Shown: positions 34,099-43,722, counted from the first letter of the stretch. The stretch is 64,000 nt of DNA from Marinobacter excellens HL-55 (GCA_001314845.1 LJZQ01000015.1:23602-87601), one strand, 5' to 3'. The notes: generated by a model from the sequence alone, not told the origin. Translations and numbers: made by a program.

Positions 34099-34656
34099 GT
34101 GACATTGCGCCGGTGGCGGTGGATTCCCAATGCGCTGACGTTTTTGCGGGTGTTGCTTGTGATTCCGTTTGCCGGTGCGTTGCTGGCAGGCAACTATCGG
34201 CTGTCGCTGCTCATCTTTGCGATCGCCGCCACAACCGACGCCCTTGATGGCTTTCTGGCTCGTCACTATAACTGGCGCTCCCGACTAGGCGCCGTGGCTG
34301 ATCCGCTGGCAGACAAAGCCCTGCTGATAGCGGCCTACCTGATGCTGACCTACACCGGCATTCTTCCACTTTGGCTGTTTGTGCTGGTTCTTGGTCGTGA
34401 CCTGGTGATCGTCGCCGGTGGGCTCATGTATCATTACGGCGTGGGTCGATTTGAGATGGAGCCAAGCATGCCAGGCAAGCTCAACACGTTTATTCAGGTT
34501 CTGGTTGTTCTAGCGATCATTATCCTGATGGCAGGTCTCCCCATGCCGCTCTGGGTAATGGAGGTGGGTATTCTGCTGGTGGCCGCATCGGCGATCTTCA
34601 GTGGGTTTCATTACAGTCTTGTGTGGGGGCTGCGGGCCTGGAGAGCTAAACACTGA
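34099..34656 (+). CDS. CDP-alcohol phosphatidyltransferase family protein (PgsA-like)
   Basis: Integral membrane enzyme of phospholipid synthesis. The family signature D-G-x2-A-R-x8-G-x3-D-x3-D is seen as DALDGFLARHYNWRSRLGAV followed by ADPLADK. About five or six hydrophobic segments occur in 185 residues. The N-terminus (WRWIPNALTFLRVLLVIPFA) resembles phosphatidylglycerophosphate synthase, but the usual pgsA lies beside uvrC, so this may be a paralogue with another acceptor. GTG start with GGAGGG 6-12 nt before it. The gene overlaps hda by one base. Confidence 0.87.
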   Translation: MTLRRWRWIPNALTFLRVLLVIPFAGALLAGNYRLSLLIFAIAATTDALDGFLARHYNWRSRLGAVADPLADKALLIAAYLMLTYTGILPLWLFVLVLGRDLVIVAGGLMYHYGVGRFEMEPSMPGKLNTFIQVLVVLAIIILMAGLPMPLWVMEVGILLVAASAIFSGFHYSLVWGLRAWRAKH

Positions 34657-35354
34657 TGGCCACTTCGCAGATGGTTCTGGGGGTCAAGCTTCGTGATGAT
34701 GCCCGGTTTGACAATTTTCACGGTGACCGGAATCGCGATGCCGCGCGGCGCCTGGAAGTGGTGTGTGAGCAGCCCGCTGGGGCACCGGTTGTTGTGATCT
34801 GTGGCGATTCGGATACTGGTAAAAGCCATTTGTTGCAGGCGGCCTGCCATCTGGCAGAACAGCGTGGGCAGGGGGCGGTCTGCATCAGCATCCGGGAGTT
34901 GATACCCTTTGGTCCTGAGGCGCTTACCGGGCTTGAACGTCATGGCGTGGTATGCCTCGACGACCTCGATCTGATCGCCGGCGATAGCGATTGGGAGGAA
35001 GCCGTATTCCATCTGTATAACCGGGTGTTAGACGGGGGCGGTCTGTTGATGGTGTCGTTGTCGGAAGTGCCTGCAGCCTTACCTTTTGGTCTGGCTGATC
35101 TTGGGTCCCGGTTGGCTCATGGCTTGTTGATTCAGCTCGGGGTATACCGGGATGAAGACCGGCTCCGGATTCTCATGGCAAGGGCCGAGCAACGCGGAAT
35201 GGTGATGAGTGAGGATGTTGCCGGATTTATCATGCGCCGAGCCCCGCGGCGATTGGGCGAGCTACTCGGGCTGCTGGACACTCTTGATGAAAACTCCCTG
35301 CAGGCGCAAAGGCGATTAACCATCCCTTTCGTAAAAACTGTCATGGGATGGTAG
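34656..35354 (+). CDS. hda: DnaA regulatory inactivator Hda
   Basis: AAA+ protein that, with the beta clamp, stimulates ATP hydrolysis on DnaA and so prevents re-initiation. DnaA-like ATPase domain: N-terminal QMVLGVKLRDDARFDNF holds the clamp-binding QMxLxL-type segment; the Walker A is GDSDTGKSHLL (near residue 50), the Walker B VVCLDDLDLIAG. It lacks the DnaA DNA-binding domain. 232 residues, as in E. coli. Start ATG shares one base with the preceding stop. Confidence 0.95.
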   Translation: MATSQMVLGVKLRDDARFDNFHGDRNRDAARRLEVVCEQPAGAPVVVICGDSDTGKSHLLQAACHLAEQRGQGAVCISIRELIPFGPEALTGLERHGVVCLDDLDLIAGDSDWEEAVFHLYNRVLDGGGLLMVSLSEVPAALPFGLADLGSRLAHGLLIQLGVYRDEDRLRILMARAEQRGMVMSEDVAGFIMRRAPRRLGELLGLLDTLDENSLQAQRRLTIPFVKTVMGW

Positions 35355-35393
35355 TTACGGATCAACAACGATAATGGCCATTGGAGAGACGAC

Positions 35394-36191
35394 ATGAGAC
35401 GGGTGGTTTTTAACCAGAAAGGCGGAGTCGGGAAGTCGAGTATAACCTGCAACCTGGCAGCGATCAGTGCGACTCGTGGCAAGCGTACTCTGGTAGTGGA
35501 TCTGGATCCCCAGGGCAACTCAACTCACTACCTGCTGGGCAAGCCAGCGGCCGACCTGAAAGATACAGCCGCCGACCTGCTGGAGCAGACCGTCGCTTTC
35601 AGTGTGTTCAACCGCCGCCCGGAAGAGTTTGTGCATGCGTCATCTTTTGATAATTTGTTTGTCTTGCCGTCGAGCCCGGAGCTTGATTTTCTTGAGCGCA
35701 AGCTTGAGGCCAAGCACAAAATCTACAAGCTCCGTGAGTTCCTGAAAAAACTGGGCGACTCGTTTGATGAGATCTACATCGATACCGCACCGGCACTGAA
35801 CTTCTATACTCGCTCAGCTTTGATTGCCGCGCAGCGTTGTCTTATTCCTTTTGATTGCGATGACTTTTCCCGTCAGGCGTTGTACAGCATCCTCCATGAA
35901 ATCCGGGAGCTTCAGGAAGATCATAATCCGGAACTGGTGGTTGAGGGTATTATCGCCAACCAGTTTCAGCCCAGGGCGAGCTTGCCAAAGCAGCTGGTAA
36001 AAGAGTTGATTGCTGAAGGACTGCCGGTGTTGCCGGTGCGGTTGTCCAGCTCCGTAAAAATGAAAGAATCACACCAGAGCCGGCAGCCATTGATTCACAT
36101 GGCGCCAAAACATCCGCTGACCCGTCAGTACGAGGATCTGTACCGCGTGCTCCATGGCGAGTCGGTTGAACTGGAACCTTTGGCGGATTGA
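35394..36191 (+). CDS. ParA family ATPase (orphan)
   Basis: A 265-residue ParA/MinD-type ATPase. The deviant Walker A KGGVGKSS is at residues 9-16 and LVVDLDPQGNSTHYLLG is the Walker A' segment. It lacks the N-terminal helix-turn-helix of plasmid ParA. There is no parB beside it and the chromosomal parAB pair lies elsewhere in relatives, so the cargo is unknown. GGAGA precedes the ATG. The YqcC-like gene follows after 10 bp. A role in positioning a cellular complex is inference from the family. Confidence 0.9.
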   Translation: MRRVVFNQKGGVGKSSITCNLAAISATRGKRTLVVDLDPQGNSTHYLLGKPAADLKDTAADLLEQTVAFSVFNRRPEEFVHASSFDNLFVLPSSPELDFLERKLEAKHKIYKLREFLKKLGDSFDEIYIDTAPALNFYTRSALIAAQRCLIPFDCDDFSRQALYSILHEIRELQEDHNPELVVEGIIANQFQPRASLPKQLVKELIAEGLPVLPVRLSSSVKMKESHQSRQPLIHMAPKHPLTRQYEDLYRVLHGESVELEPLAD

Positions 36192-36201
36192 GCCAATCAG
36201 T

Positions 36202-36537
36202 ATGAGCACCAGTAAAGCCCATCTCGACCAGGTAACCGACGGTCTGTTGCAGATTGAAATTGAACTTCGCCGACTGCAGATGTGGGAGGTGAGCCCTCCC
36301 CCTGAGTCGGCGTTTCAAAGCACCGAGCCGTTCTGCCTGGACACCATGAATTTTACCCAGTGGCTTCAGTTCGTGTTCCTGACCAAGATGAAGGTGCTGG
36401 TTGAGGGCGGGCATGCCTTGCCATCAGTTTCCGGTATTGCTCCGATGGCTGAGGAGTATTTTCGGGGGCAGGAGCAATCCGGACGCGGACTGTTTCAGGC
36501 TCTGGAGCAGATGGACCGGTTGCTCTCCGATTCTTGA
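36202..36537 (+). CDS. YqcC-like (DUF446) protein
   Basis: A 111-residue, acidic, helical protein of the YqcC family: QVTDGLLQIEIELRRLQMWE at the N-terminus and the central motif EPFCLDTMNFTQWLQFVFL are characteristic. The start at 36202 is the ATG nearest the family N-terminus; an earlier in-frame codon at 36154 lies inside the ParA gene. Function unknown. It is convergent with nadC, 19 bp apart. Confidence 0.85.
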   Translation: MSTSKAHLDQVTDGLLQIEIELRRLQMWEVSPPPESAFQSTEPFCLDTMNFTQWLQFVFLTKMKVLVEGGHALPSVSGIAPMAEEYFRGQEQSGRGLFQALEQMDRLLSDS

Positions 36538-36556
36538 GTTTATCGGGGCCCGTTTT

Positions 36557-37396
36557 TTAATCCAGGCGCATCGACAAATCGATGGCGCGGACATCTTTGG
36601 TGAGTGCGCCGATCGAAATGTAATCCACTCCGGTTTCCGCCACTGGAACCAATGTCTGTTTATTGATCCCGCCTGAGGCTTCCAGTTTTGCTTTGCCTGC
36701 AGTTATCCGGACCGCTTCGGTCATATCTTCCAGCGAAAACTCGTCCAGCATAATGATGTCTGCGCCTGCGATCAGGGCCTGGTGAAGCTCGTCTAACGAT
36801 TCAGTTTCAACCTCAACAGGCCGGCCGGGTGCAATCCGGCGCGCTTCGCTGATGGCGCTGGCAATAGAGCCGCAGGCAGCAATGTGGTTTTCTTTGATGA
36901 GGAAGGCATCCCAGAGGCCAATGCGATGGTTGTCGCATCCACCGCAGGTAACAGCGTACTTTTGCGCCAGTCGCAGCCCCGGGAGTGTTTTTCGGGTATC
37001 CAGCAGGCGGACACCGGTGTGAGCAACCTTGCCGGCATACCCGGCGCAGGTTGTTGCAACTCCAGAAAGGGTTTGCAGCCAGTTCAGGGCGGCCCGCTCA
37101 GCGGTCAGTAAAGAGCGGGCAGGGCCCGCCATGGTGAAGATCACCTGATCTGCAGCCACGTCTTCACCGTCCTGGTATCGCCAGGTAAGTTTGACTGCAG
37201 GGTCAACCTGCCGGAACACTTCGTCTACCCAATCTTTGCCAGAGAGCCGCGCGGGCTCACGGGTGATCACGTGTCCGGTCGCTGCGGTGCCTGCGGCAAT
37301 CAGCATCGCGGTGATGTCGCCATCACCGACATCTTCACGGAGGCTGTGAGCAACGGATTCAATGCGGGCCTGGCGGAGCAATTCAGGGGCGATCAT
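36557..37396 (-). CDS. nadC: Nicotinate-nucleotide diphosphorylase (quinolinate phosphoribosyltransferase)
   Basis: Converts quinolinate and PRPP to nicotinate mononucleotide in de novo NAD synthesis. [19 protein letters not shown] and the motif [19 protein letters not shown] are the PRPP/quinolinate site; [20 protein letters not shown] and [20 protein letters not shown] complete the barrel. 279 residues. It is divergent from the DUF1631 gene across a 222-bp region with direct repeats. nadC beside DUF1631 and ampD is the Pseudomonas arrangement. Confidence 0.97.
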   Translation of the reverse strand: MIAPELLRQARIESVAHSLREDVGDGDITAMLIAAGTAATGHVITREPARLSGKDWVDEVFRQVDPAVKLTWRYQDGEDVAADQVIFTMAGPARSLLTAERAALNWLQTLSGVATTCAGYAGKVAHTGVRLLDTRKTLPGLRLAQKYAVTCGGCDNHRIGLWDAFLIKENHIAACGSIASAISEARRIAPGRPVEVETESLDELHQALIAGADIIMLDEFSLEDMTEAVRITAGKAKLEASGGINKQTLVPVAETGVDYISIGALTKDVRAIDLSMRLD

Positions 37397-37515
37397 GGCG
37401 TTTTCCGGTGGTCAGGAGTTGTGGTTGAGCTTAAGGCCCGCAATTCTACTGCCACCTTGCCATTTCGCAAAATGACGTTGGTTGCAGGTGCTAAAATGTG
37501 ACGCAGGTCGGTGTT

Positions 37516-37549
37516 ACACAAAAGGTGACAAATTCTGACACAAGGTGAC
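37516..37549. promoter_or_regulatory. Direct repeat, candidate operator between nadC and DUF1631 gene
   Basis: acacaaaaggtgac (37516-37529) and gacacaaggtgac (37537-37549) repeat with the shared GGTGAC spaced 20 bp, two helical turns. A further gtgac lies at 37498-37502. They lie 70-100 bp upstream of the DUF1631 start and about 120 bp upstream of nadC. Spacing suits a regulator bound on one face; the factor is unknown. Confidence 0.4.
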
Positions 37550-37618
37550 GATCATCGGCCGTATGATGTATTAGTCAAATATTCAGAGCTTCAACGCTGA
37601 TCAACCCGGAGCACCCCC

Positions 37619-39916
37619 ATGGCGCACGATAACAAGGTTGTCCGTATATCCGGCCAGAAACCGGTAAGCCGGTTCTCGCTGCCGCCAGCGCTAATCCGGT
37701 TGCGTGACGCGTCAGGTCAGTCGCTCAAAGCCGTATTGTCGTCATTTTTCGAACAGGCCGATGACAGCTTGTTTGCGCTCGCCGACCGCGCGGGTTCCAA
37801 CCAGGACCAGACCGCCTATTTTGACGCCATGCGGGAGTTGCGGCTACGCAGAAAGTCCATGACCGTATCGATGCTTCAGTACGTCAGCCAGGCGTTCAAT
37901 GAGTCTGGTCGATTCAAGCCTGGGCGGTCAGGTGCCTCGCTTGAGCAAGTTGATCAGGATTCGTTAAGCCTGCTTGATCATTCCGAGCTGGAACAGCAGG
38001 TTGCGATTGAAAACCTAGTGACCAAATTGCGTAACCAGTACGAGGAGCCGGTGCGCATGTTGGCCACTCGTGTGCGCCACCTTATGCCTGACATTGAGTT
38101 AGCAGACGATCAGATGCCGCTGAGCCCGGAGGTTATTTGCGGTGGTATCTCCGAGGCATGTGCAGACCTTGATATTGATATTCGCGCCAAGCTGGTGGTT
38201 TTGAAATTGTTTGAACGCCTTTTGGTGGACAAGCTCGCCGGCTTCTATGATCAAGCCAACAAAACCCTGATCGCCGAGGGTGTGTTGCCAGAGATGAAGC
38301 GAGCTCCGACCGGGAATGCGCAGAATGGCCCCCGTAAAGCGTCGCAAGGTCAAGGGCCCGTGCCACCTGCATCCACAGGTTCTACACAAGCCTATGAAAG
38401 CGACGGACCTGCAGCCGGCGGTTCACACTCTCCAACATTCTCTGAACTGAGCGCGTTGTTGCATCAGGGTGATGCACCTGAGTCTGGCGGCGGTGCTTCG
38501 CTAGGTGGCGTGACGCTGGACACCGGCCGGCTGATGGTTCGTCTTAATGAATTGCAAAACACAGTTCAGGGCCATGATTCTGGCCAGGTGATTCCACTCA
38601 GGGAACAACTTTTCTCGGTACTGCAGGAGCAGGGCGGCAAGTCCGTTTCACTGGGGCAAGTGGACGGTGACGTTATTAATCTGGTGTCGATGTTGTTCGA
38701 TTTCATTCTCGAAGACCGTCAGTTACACCCGGTGATGAAGTCGCTGATTGGCAGATTACAGATCCCGGTATTGAAGGTTGCGCTCAGTGACAGGAATTTC
38801 TTTAATCGTGGCGGGCATCCGGTCCGCAAGCTGCTCAACGAGCTGGCGTTGTCTGCCATTGGCTGGAGCGAAAAACGGGCGGGCATGCGCGACCCGTTGC
38901 GAGAAAAAATTGAAGAGGTTGTTGACCGGGTTCTTAGCGAGTTTACCGACAACGTAGAGTTGTTCGAGGAGTTGCTGAAAGATTTCAGCCACTTTATGGA
39001 TCTTGACCGGCGGCGCCGGGAATTGGTCGAGCAGCGGCTCAGAGATGCCGAAGAGGGTAGGGCCCGGCAGGAAAGAGCAAGCCAGGCGGCGACATCACTG
39101 ATCAATGAAGAATCGGCGGGCCGTGATATTCCGGCTCCAGTGATGCAGATTCTCAGCGAGCCCTGGATCCGATACCTGCAATGGGTTGTGTTACGCCAGG
39201 GTGAAGACAGTCAACAATGGCAGGCAGCCTGCGTGTTGACTGAGCGGCTGATCTGGAGTGTCGACCCTGCACCGGTAACCGATAACACTCGTTCAGAGTT
39301 GCTGAGGGCGATTCCTGATGTAGTTGAGGAGCTGCGCCAGGCGCTGCATGAGATCTCTTGGGATCCGTTTTCGACGGATGCTGCCATCCGTGATCTTGAG
39401 CTTGCCCATGTTGACGTGTTCCAGAAACTGGTGACGGCGCCGGTCAATGAAGTCGATAAATCGAGCTCCGTAAGAGGTTTTGCAGAGCAGCCCGATTCTG
39501 AAGTTGTGCCGGTCGAGGAGGCAGCTCCGTCCAGCAAGCTGGTGACTGGCAAAGCAGATGTGCCGGATGAGGTGCACGATCCGGTTTCTGCGGTGATCGC
39601 TGACGTGCCGAAAGAGAAGCCCGCGGCCGTTGCTGCTGCCGAATGGCTTGCCCGCGCGGATCAATTGCGGGTTGGATCCTGGGTAGAGCTGGTTCGTGAC
39701 GATGTTCGGGTGCGCTGCAAACTGGCGGCGTTTATCAAGGCTACCGGCAAGTACATATTTGTTAACCGCAGCGGAACCAAAGTGGCTGAGTATCATCGCG
39801 ATGACCTGGCGACCACACTTCAGGATGGCTTGATGACGCTTCTGGATGATGGCCTTATTTTTGACCGGGCTCTCGAGTCGATTATTGATAACCTGAGGCA
39901 CAACCGGAAAGACTGA
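37619..39916 (+). CDS. DUF1631 family protein
   Basis: Large cytosolic protein of 765 residues with no membrane segment. Family segments include LRDASGQSLKAVLSSFFEQADD near the N-terminus (in two parts), RKLLNELALSAIGWSEK in the middle and, near the C-terminus, GSWVELVRDDVRVRCKLAAF with KYIFVNRSGTKVAEY, which has the look of a PilZ-like beta barrel. A low-complexity linker lies around residues 225-265. The function is not established; relatives are sometimes wrongly labelled thymidine phosphorylase. The neighbours nadC, ampD and ampE match the Pseudomonas order. Confidence 0.86.
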   Translation: MAHDNKVVRISGQKPVSRFSLPPALIRLRDASGQSLKAVLSSFFEQADDSLFALADRAGSNQDQTAYFDAMRELRLRRKSMTVSMLQYVSQAFNESGRFKPGRSGASLEQVDQDSLSLLDHSELEQQVAIENLVTKLRNQYEEPVRMLATRVRHLMPDIELADDQMPLSPEVICGGISEACADLDIDIRAKLVVLKLFERLLVDKLAGFYDQANKTLIAEGVLPEMKRAPTGNAQNGPRKASQGQGPVPPASTGSTQAYESDGPAAGGSHSPTFSELSALLHQGDAPESGGGASLGGVTLDTGRLMVRLNELQNTVQGHDSGQVIPLREQLFSVLQEQGGKSVSLGQVDGDVINLVSMLFDFILEDRQLHPVMKSLIGRLQIPVLKVALSDRNFFNRGGHPVRKLLNELALSAIGWSEKRAGMRDPLREKIEEVVDRVLSEFTDNVELFEELLKDFSHFMDLDRRRRELVEQRLRDAEEGRARQERASQAATSLINEESAGRDIPAPVMQILSEPWIRYLQWVVLRQGEDSQQWQAACVLTERLIWSVDPAPVTDNTRSELLRAIPDVVEELRQALHEISWDPFSTDAAIRDLELAHVDVFQKLVTAPVNEVDKSSSVRGFAEQPDSEVVPVEEAAPSSKLVTGKADVPDEVHDPVSAVIADVPKEKPAAVAAAEWLARADQLRVGSWVELVRDDVRVRCKLAAFIKATGKYIFVNRSGTKVAEYHRDDLATTLQDGLMTLLDDGLIFDRALESIIDNLRHNRKD

Positions 39917-40028
39917 ACCTGTTAGTGGCGGTAGCACTCCAGGGCCCGTAGCATCCGCAGTCGCTTTGTGATTCAATCGATCAGTCATTTTCAGCGCCTG
40001 TGGATACGCTTTGCCAAATTCCGATTCC

Positions 40029-40637
40029 ATGATCCGAGACCAACAACACGCCCTGCAGGTTACGCCTGCCCTGGCGGCAGAATTAAAGAGCACCGGTCGA
40101 TTCCCTGGAAGTCGCTGGGCTCCCTCGCCAAATTTCGGCCCCAGGCCGGACAGCGCCAAAATCTCTTTACTGGTTGTGCACAACATCAGCTTGCCACCGG
40201 GTCAGTTTGGTGGTCCCGAGATCGAACAATTCTTCTGCAATCAGCTCGACCCGTCGGTGCACCCCTACTTTGAAACCATTGCATCCCTGCAGGTCTCAGC
40301 TCATGCCCTGGTGCGTCGAGATGGTTCTGTCGTGCAGTTTGTCAGTTGTCTGGATCGGGCATGGCATGCCGGCCGGTCCTGCTTCGACGGTGAGGAGGAG
40401 TGCAATGACTTCTCCATTGGCATCGAGATGGAGGGTACCGACCACACACCCTATACGCCGGAGCAATACCAGTCGCTGGCGATGTTGGCCCGCTTAAGTA
40501 TGATCGCCTGGCCTGAGATCCGTACCGACCGCGTGACTGGCCATTGCGACATTGCACCCGGCCGAAAAACCGACCCCGGTCCGGCTTTTGACTGGCCTCG
40601 CTTAGCAGCGTTGCTCGCAGATGAGGAGATCGTCTGA
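40029..40637 (+). CDS. ampD: 1,6-anhydro-N-acetylmuramyl-L-alanine amidase AmpD
   Basis: Cytosolic zinc amidase that recycles anhydro-muropeptides and so keeps AmpR-dependent beta-lactamase induction low. The zinc ligands His51 (VVHN), His172 (TGHCDIAP) and Asp182 (KTDPGPAFDW) are present, as is the general acid/base Glu in GIEMEGTD. 202 residues from the ATG at 40029; a TTG six codons earlier is possible. No clear ribosome-binding site. ampE begins at the next base after the stop. Confidence 0.95.
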   Translation: MIRDQQHALQVTPALAAELKSTGRFPGSRWAPSPNFGPRPDSAKISLLVVHNISLPPGQFGGPEIEQFFCNQLDPSVHPYFETIASLQVSAHALVRRDGSVVQFVSCLDRAWHAGRSCFDGEEECNDFSIGIEMEGTDHTPYTPEQYQSLAMLARLSMIAWPEIRTDRVTGHCDIAPGRKTDPGPAFDWPRLAALLADEEIV

Positions 40638-41525
40638 ATGGTGTTTGTCGTCTTTTTACTGGCTTATCTAACACGGCGCCGGCTGGACGGACTGAACCGG
40701 CTGGATGGCGATACGCTCTGGCGAGCCTGGTTTCATCAGGGTGCCAGGATTCAGGCGGGCAATGAGCGCTCTATTCGCGCGGGTATGGCACTGGTTGTAT
40801 TGCCCGGTCTGGCGCTGGCGTGCATTGTCTGGAGTCTGGGTTGGCTTGGTTTCCGATTTGCCGCTTATCCCCTCGAACTGATCGTGTTGGTGCTCCTGAT
40901 GGGCACGCCGGGTTGGCGTGGGCTGCTGGCCGCCTATTCCGATGCCTGGGGCCGGGGTGATATGCAGGCGGCCTGGCACCAGGTTCAGGATCGTTTGCCC
41001 GCGCAGGAGCGTGGCGCGGCATTGTCGCCAGAGGCCATGCACCTGTCGCTTTCCAAGGTGCTGGTCATGGCGGTGTTTGAGCGCTTTTTCCTGGTGGCGT
41101 TCTGGTACGTTGTTGGTGGCATAGGTGCGGCTTTAATCGCCCGTGGTTTGGTCGCGTTGGCGGAGCAGTGGCCACAGAATGCCGCTCGGCCGAGGTTTGC
41201 CGGGTTGGGGGAGTTGGCCAACTGGATTCCCGCGCGCCTGTTGTCCTGCACGCTGGGTCTGGCGGGGGATCTGTCCGGTTGGTTGCAGGAGGCGCGTAAG
41301 GTTCTGCCCGGGTTTGGAAGAAAGACTGAAGAAATCCTCATGATTTCTGCAAACGGGTCGTTAACCGGGTATGCGCTTGATCCGGAACAGTTTGTGAGTC
41401 TTCATCCGGATGAGTGGCCCAGTTTTGGTGGTCGAAGCCTTACCGCCATCCGTGACCTTTTGAACCGAAGTATGCTGGTCTGGATTTGTGGTGCGGCATT
41501 GCTGGTGATTGCTGGGGTTGTGTAG
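40638..41525 (+). CDS. ampE: Regulatory signalling modulator protein AmpE
   Basis: Inner-membrane protein with about four hydrophobic segments (near residues 1-12, 50-90, 140-170 and 270-295). It has a CobD/CbiB-like family segment WFHQGARIQAGNERS and the conserved RFFLVAFWYVVGG. 295 residues, directly abutting ampD as in enterobacteria and pseudomonads. Its biochemical role is unclear; in Enterobacteriaceae it is encoded with ampD. Confidence 0.9.
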   Translation: MVFVVFLLAYLTRRRLDGLNRLDGDTLWRAWFHQGARIQAGNERSIRAGMALVVLPGLALACIVWSLGWLGFRFAAYPLELIVLVLLMGTPGWRGLLAAYSDAWGRGDMQAAWHQVQDRLPAQERGAALSPEAMHLSLSKVLVMAVFERFFLVAFWYVVGGIGAALIARGLVALAEQWPQNAARPRFAGLGELANWIPARLLSCTLGLAGDLSGWLQEARKVLPGFGRKTEEILMISANGSLTGYALDPEQFVSLHPDEWPSFGGRSLTAIRDLLNRSMLVWICGAALLVIAGVV

Positions 41526-41566
41526 GTAACTGTCAAAAAACATTACATAATAATACTTAATAGTGA

Positions 41567-41593
41567 TTTAGATTTTTAGACCTTAGGCGATAA
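41567..41593 (+). promoter_or_regulatory. Candidate sigma-28 (FliA) promoter for the chemoreceptor gene
   Basis: tttagatt (41567-41574), 11 nt, then ggcgataa (41586-41593). This matches the flagellar sigma-28 consensus (TAAAGTTT-N11-GCCGATAA) at 5 of 8 and 7 of 8 positions with the exact spacing. It lies 49 bp before the GTG start of the chemoreceptor gene, a usual member of the FliA regulon. Confidence 0.55.
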
Positions 41594-41642
41594 TCAAAGA
41601 AAGAATAACGATTCATTTATTAGAATCCGCGAGAGGGGCACC

Positions 41643-43673
41643 GTGAATTATCTGATCAATCCAGCGATTTCCCTGATGAACCGGCTGCCCATGGTTTACA
41701 AGTTCAGCCTCATCAGTATTTTGTTTCTTGGACCGATCATCGTCCTGTCGTGGCTCGTTATTTCCAGCCTCAACCAATCTGTTCAGACAATGACCCGTGG
41801 CATCGAGGGCTTGGCAGAACTGCAAAAAGTCGACCAGTTGCTGGCGGCCTCAATGGATTATCGGGATTATCAGGCGCCGGGCATCCTGAAAGACGAGCAG
41901 GCACTTCTCGAAAAAGCCCAGGTTGCTGCCGGTCAGATTGACTCTTTAATGGCCGACCTTGCGGGTCAGGATCGCTCATTTGACACCTCCGGTTCCTGGA
42001 ATGACCAGGTGCAAGCATTGCAGGAAGAGTGGGAAGCACTGAAAGAAAACGATAACTATCAAGGTAATATCGATCCGCAATTCAAGTATTACCACGAGTT
42101 TGTTCAAAAGGTGCTGGCGTTATTGCCGGCGACGATCGAAATTTCTGGTCTTGGCCAGGACGCGTCAAGGGAAAACCTGTTGTTGTTGGGCCTTGTGCGC
42201 AACACACTCCCAGAGGCCCGAACCGTTGTTGGTCGGGCTCGGTCTTACGGGGTTTTCGCATTGGTGGATGGCCAGGTTGGCTATAACTTGAGCGAAATCC
42301 TTAATGAGATTTACGATCAACTGACCAACCGCAGTTCCCTGTTATCACCGTCGCTGTCGGTGGCGCTGGAAACGTCGCCAAGGCTGGCAAGCCAGGCGGG
42401 TGGCGCTGTGACCCGGGTGGATGAAAGTCTGCTTGCTCTGCGTGATCAGATTGATACCAATATCATTACACCCATGCGACTGGAATTGCCCTGGCAAGAG
42501 TTCGACTCTTCCGTGGTCAATCAGTTGGGCCATTACGATACCTTGGCTGATGGCCTTTTTGAGGTGGTTGCGAGCAATCTGGAGCAGCGGCTGAATCGAG
42601 AGACGGCCCAGCGTCGCCTGATCATTGGTGCCTTGCTGGCGGTAATGGTCTTGGTGGTGTACCTCTACGTCGGCTTTTTTATGTCGGTCAGGACAGCCAT
42701 CAATCGCTTCAGTGCGGCTGCTCGCAGTGTGGCGGCGGGCGATATGACCACCCACATTCAGTTGAACAATCGGGATGAGTTAGGTGAACTGACCACCGAG
42801 TTCAATAATATGACGGACCGGATAGCGGAGCTGATCCGTTCGGTGGGTGCAACAACGGCGGATGTTGGTAGCCAGGCCGTCAGGGTGAATGACACGGCGG
42901 CCGCAAACAGCGAAGCTGTTGTTCGCCAGATGGATGAGACTGGTCAGATTAACGAGGCCATGGGTCAGATGGTTGGCGCCGTGAACGAGGTTACCGAAAG
43001 CGCGCATCGGGTTGCCGACAGCGCTGGCAATGCCGAACGAAACACCGAAAGCGGCCGTCAGGTGGTTGCAGACACCGTTAATACGATTAACCGATTGTCG
43101 GCTGAAATTGCCGGTGCGGTCGAAGTCATCAACCGGGTCAGTGCTGATAGCACCAATATTAGCCAGGTACTGGTTGAAATCAAAGCGATCGCCGAGCAAA
43201 CCAATCTGCTGGCTCTGAATGCGGCCATCGAAGCGGCCAGAGCCGGTGAGCAGGGGCGTGGTTTTGCGGTGGTGGCGGACGAGGTGCGCTCGCTGTCCCA
43301 GCGAACTCATAAGTCCACCGAGGAAATTGAAGGAATGATTTCCCGCTTGCAGGGTGGCGTAAAAGAGGCCGTCTCGGCCATGACCAGCAGCCACGACGCG
43401 ACGGAGCAGACGGTACAGAAATCTGGCGAAGTGACTGAGGCCCTGGACCGAATCGCTGCCGGCATTTCAGAGATCGTTGATATGAGCCATCAGATTGCTC
43501 AGGCAGCAGAAGAACAGTCCGCGGTGGCCAAAAACGTCAACGCCAACGTGGAGCGCATCGGTGAGCTGGGCAAGAGCACCGCATCGAACGCCGAAGAGAC
43601 GCTGGCGTCGTCACGTCAGATGTCAGAGCTGACGGCGTCACTGCAGCGCCTTGTGGAAGCTTTTAAAGTCTGA
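41643..43673 (+). CDS. Methyl-accepting chemotaxis protein
   Basis: A 676-residue chemoreceptor. TM1 is about residues 17-40 ([20 protein letters not shown]). A long periplasmic ligand domain of about 280 residues, mostly helical, follows; TM2 is about 322-345, then HAMP ([20 protein letters not shown]) and the signalling hairpin with tip [20 protein letters not shown] next to [17 protein letters not shown]. It lacks a visible C-terminal CheR pentapeptide. The ligand cannot be named. The GTG start has GAGAGGGG 6 nt before it. It is alone, with a candidate sigma-28 promoter upstream and a terminator after. Confidence 0.95.
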   Translation: MNYLINPAISLMNRLPMVYKFSLISILFLGPIIVLSWLVISSLNQSVQTMTRGIEGLAELQKVDQLLAASMDYRDYQAPGILKDEQALLEKAQVAAGQIDSLMADLAGQDRSFDTSGSWNDQVQALQEEWEALKENDNYQGNIDPQFKYYHEFVQKVLALLPATIEISGLGQDASRENLLLLGLVRNTLPEARTVVGRARSYGVFALVDGQVGYNLSEILNEIYDQLTNRSSLLSPSLSVALETSPRLASQAGGAVTRVDESLLALRDQIDTNIITPMRLELPWQEFDSSVVNQLGHYDTLADGLFEVVASNLEQRLNRETAQRRLIIGALLAVMVLVVYLYVGFFMSVRTAINRFSAAARSVAAGDMTTHIQLNNRDELGELTTEFNNMTDRIAELIRSVGATTADVGSQAVRVNDTAAANSEAVVRQMDETGQINEAMGQMVGAVNEVTESAHRVADSAGNAERNTESGRQVVADTVNTINRLSAEIAGAVEVINRVSADSTNISQVLVEIKAIAEQTNLLALNAAIEAARAGEQGRGFAVVADEVRSLSQRTHKSTEEIEGMISRLQGGVKEAVSAMTSSHDATEQTVQKSGEVTEALDRIAAGISEIVDMSHQIAQAAEEQSAVAKNVNANVERIGELGKSTASNAEETLASSRQMSELTASLQRLVEAFKV

Positions 43674-43691
43674 GATGGCAGGTGTTAATGG

Positions 43692-43722
43692 AAAATCCGG
43701 CCCCTAGAGGCCGGATTTTTTT
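43692..43722. terminator. Bidirectional terminator between chemoreceptor and adenosyltransferase genes
   Basis: aaaatccggcc (43692-43702) / ggccggatttt (43709-43719), 11-bp perfect stem with loop cctaga, followed by TTTTT on the plus strand. The stop of the minus-strand gene lies in the loop, so it serves the plus-strand chemoreceptor best. Confidence 0.85.
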
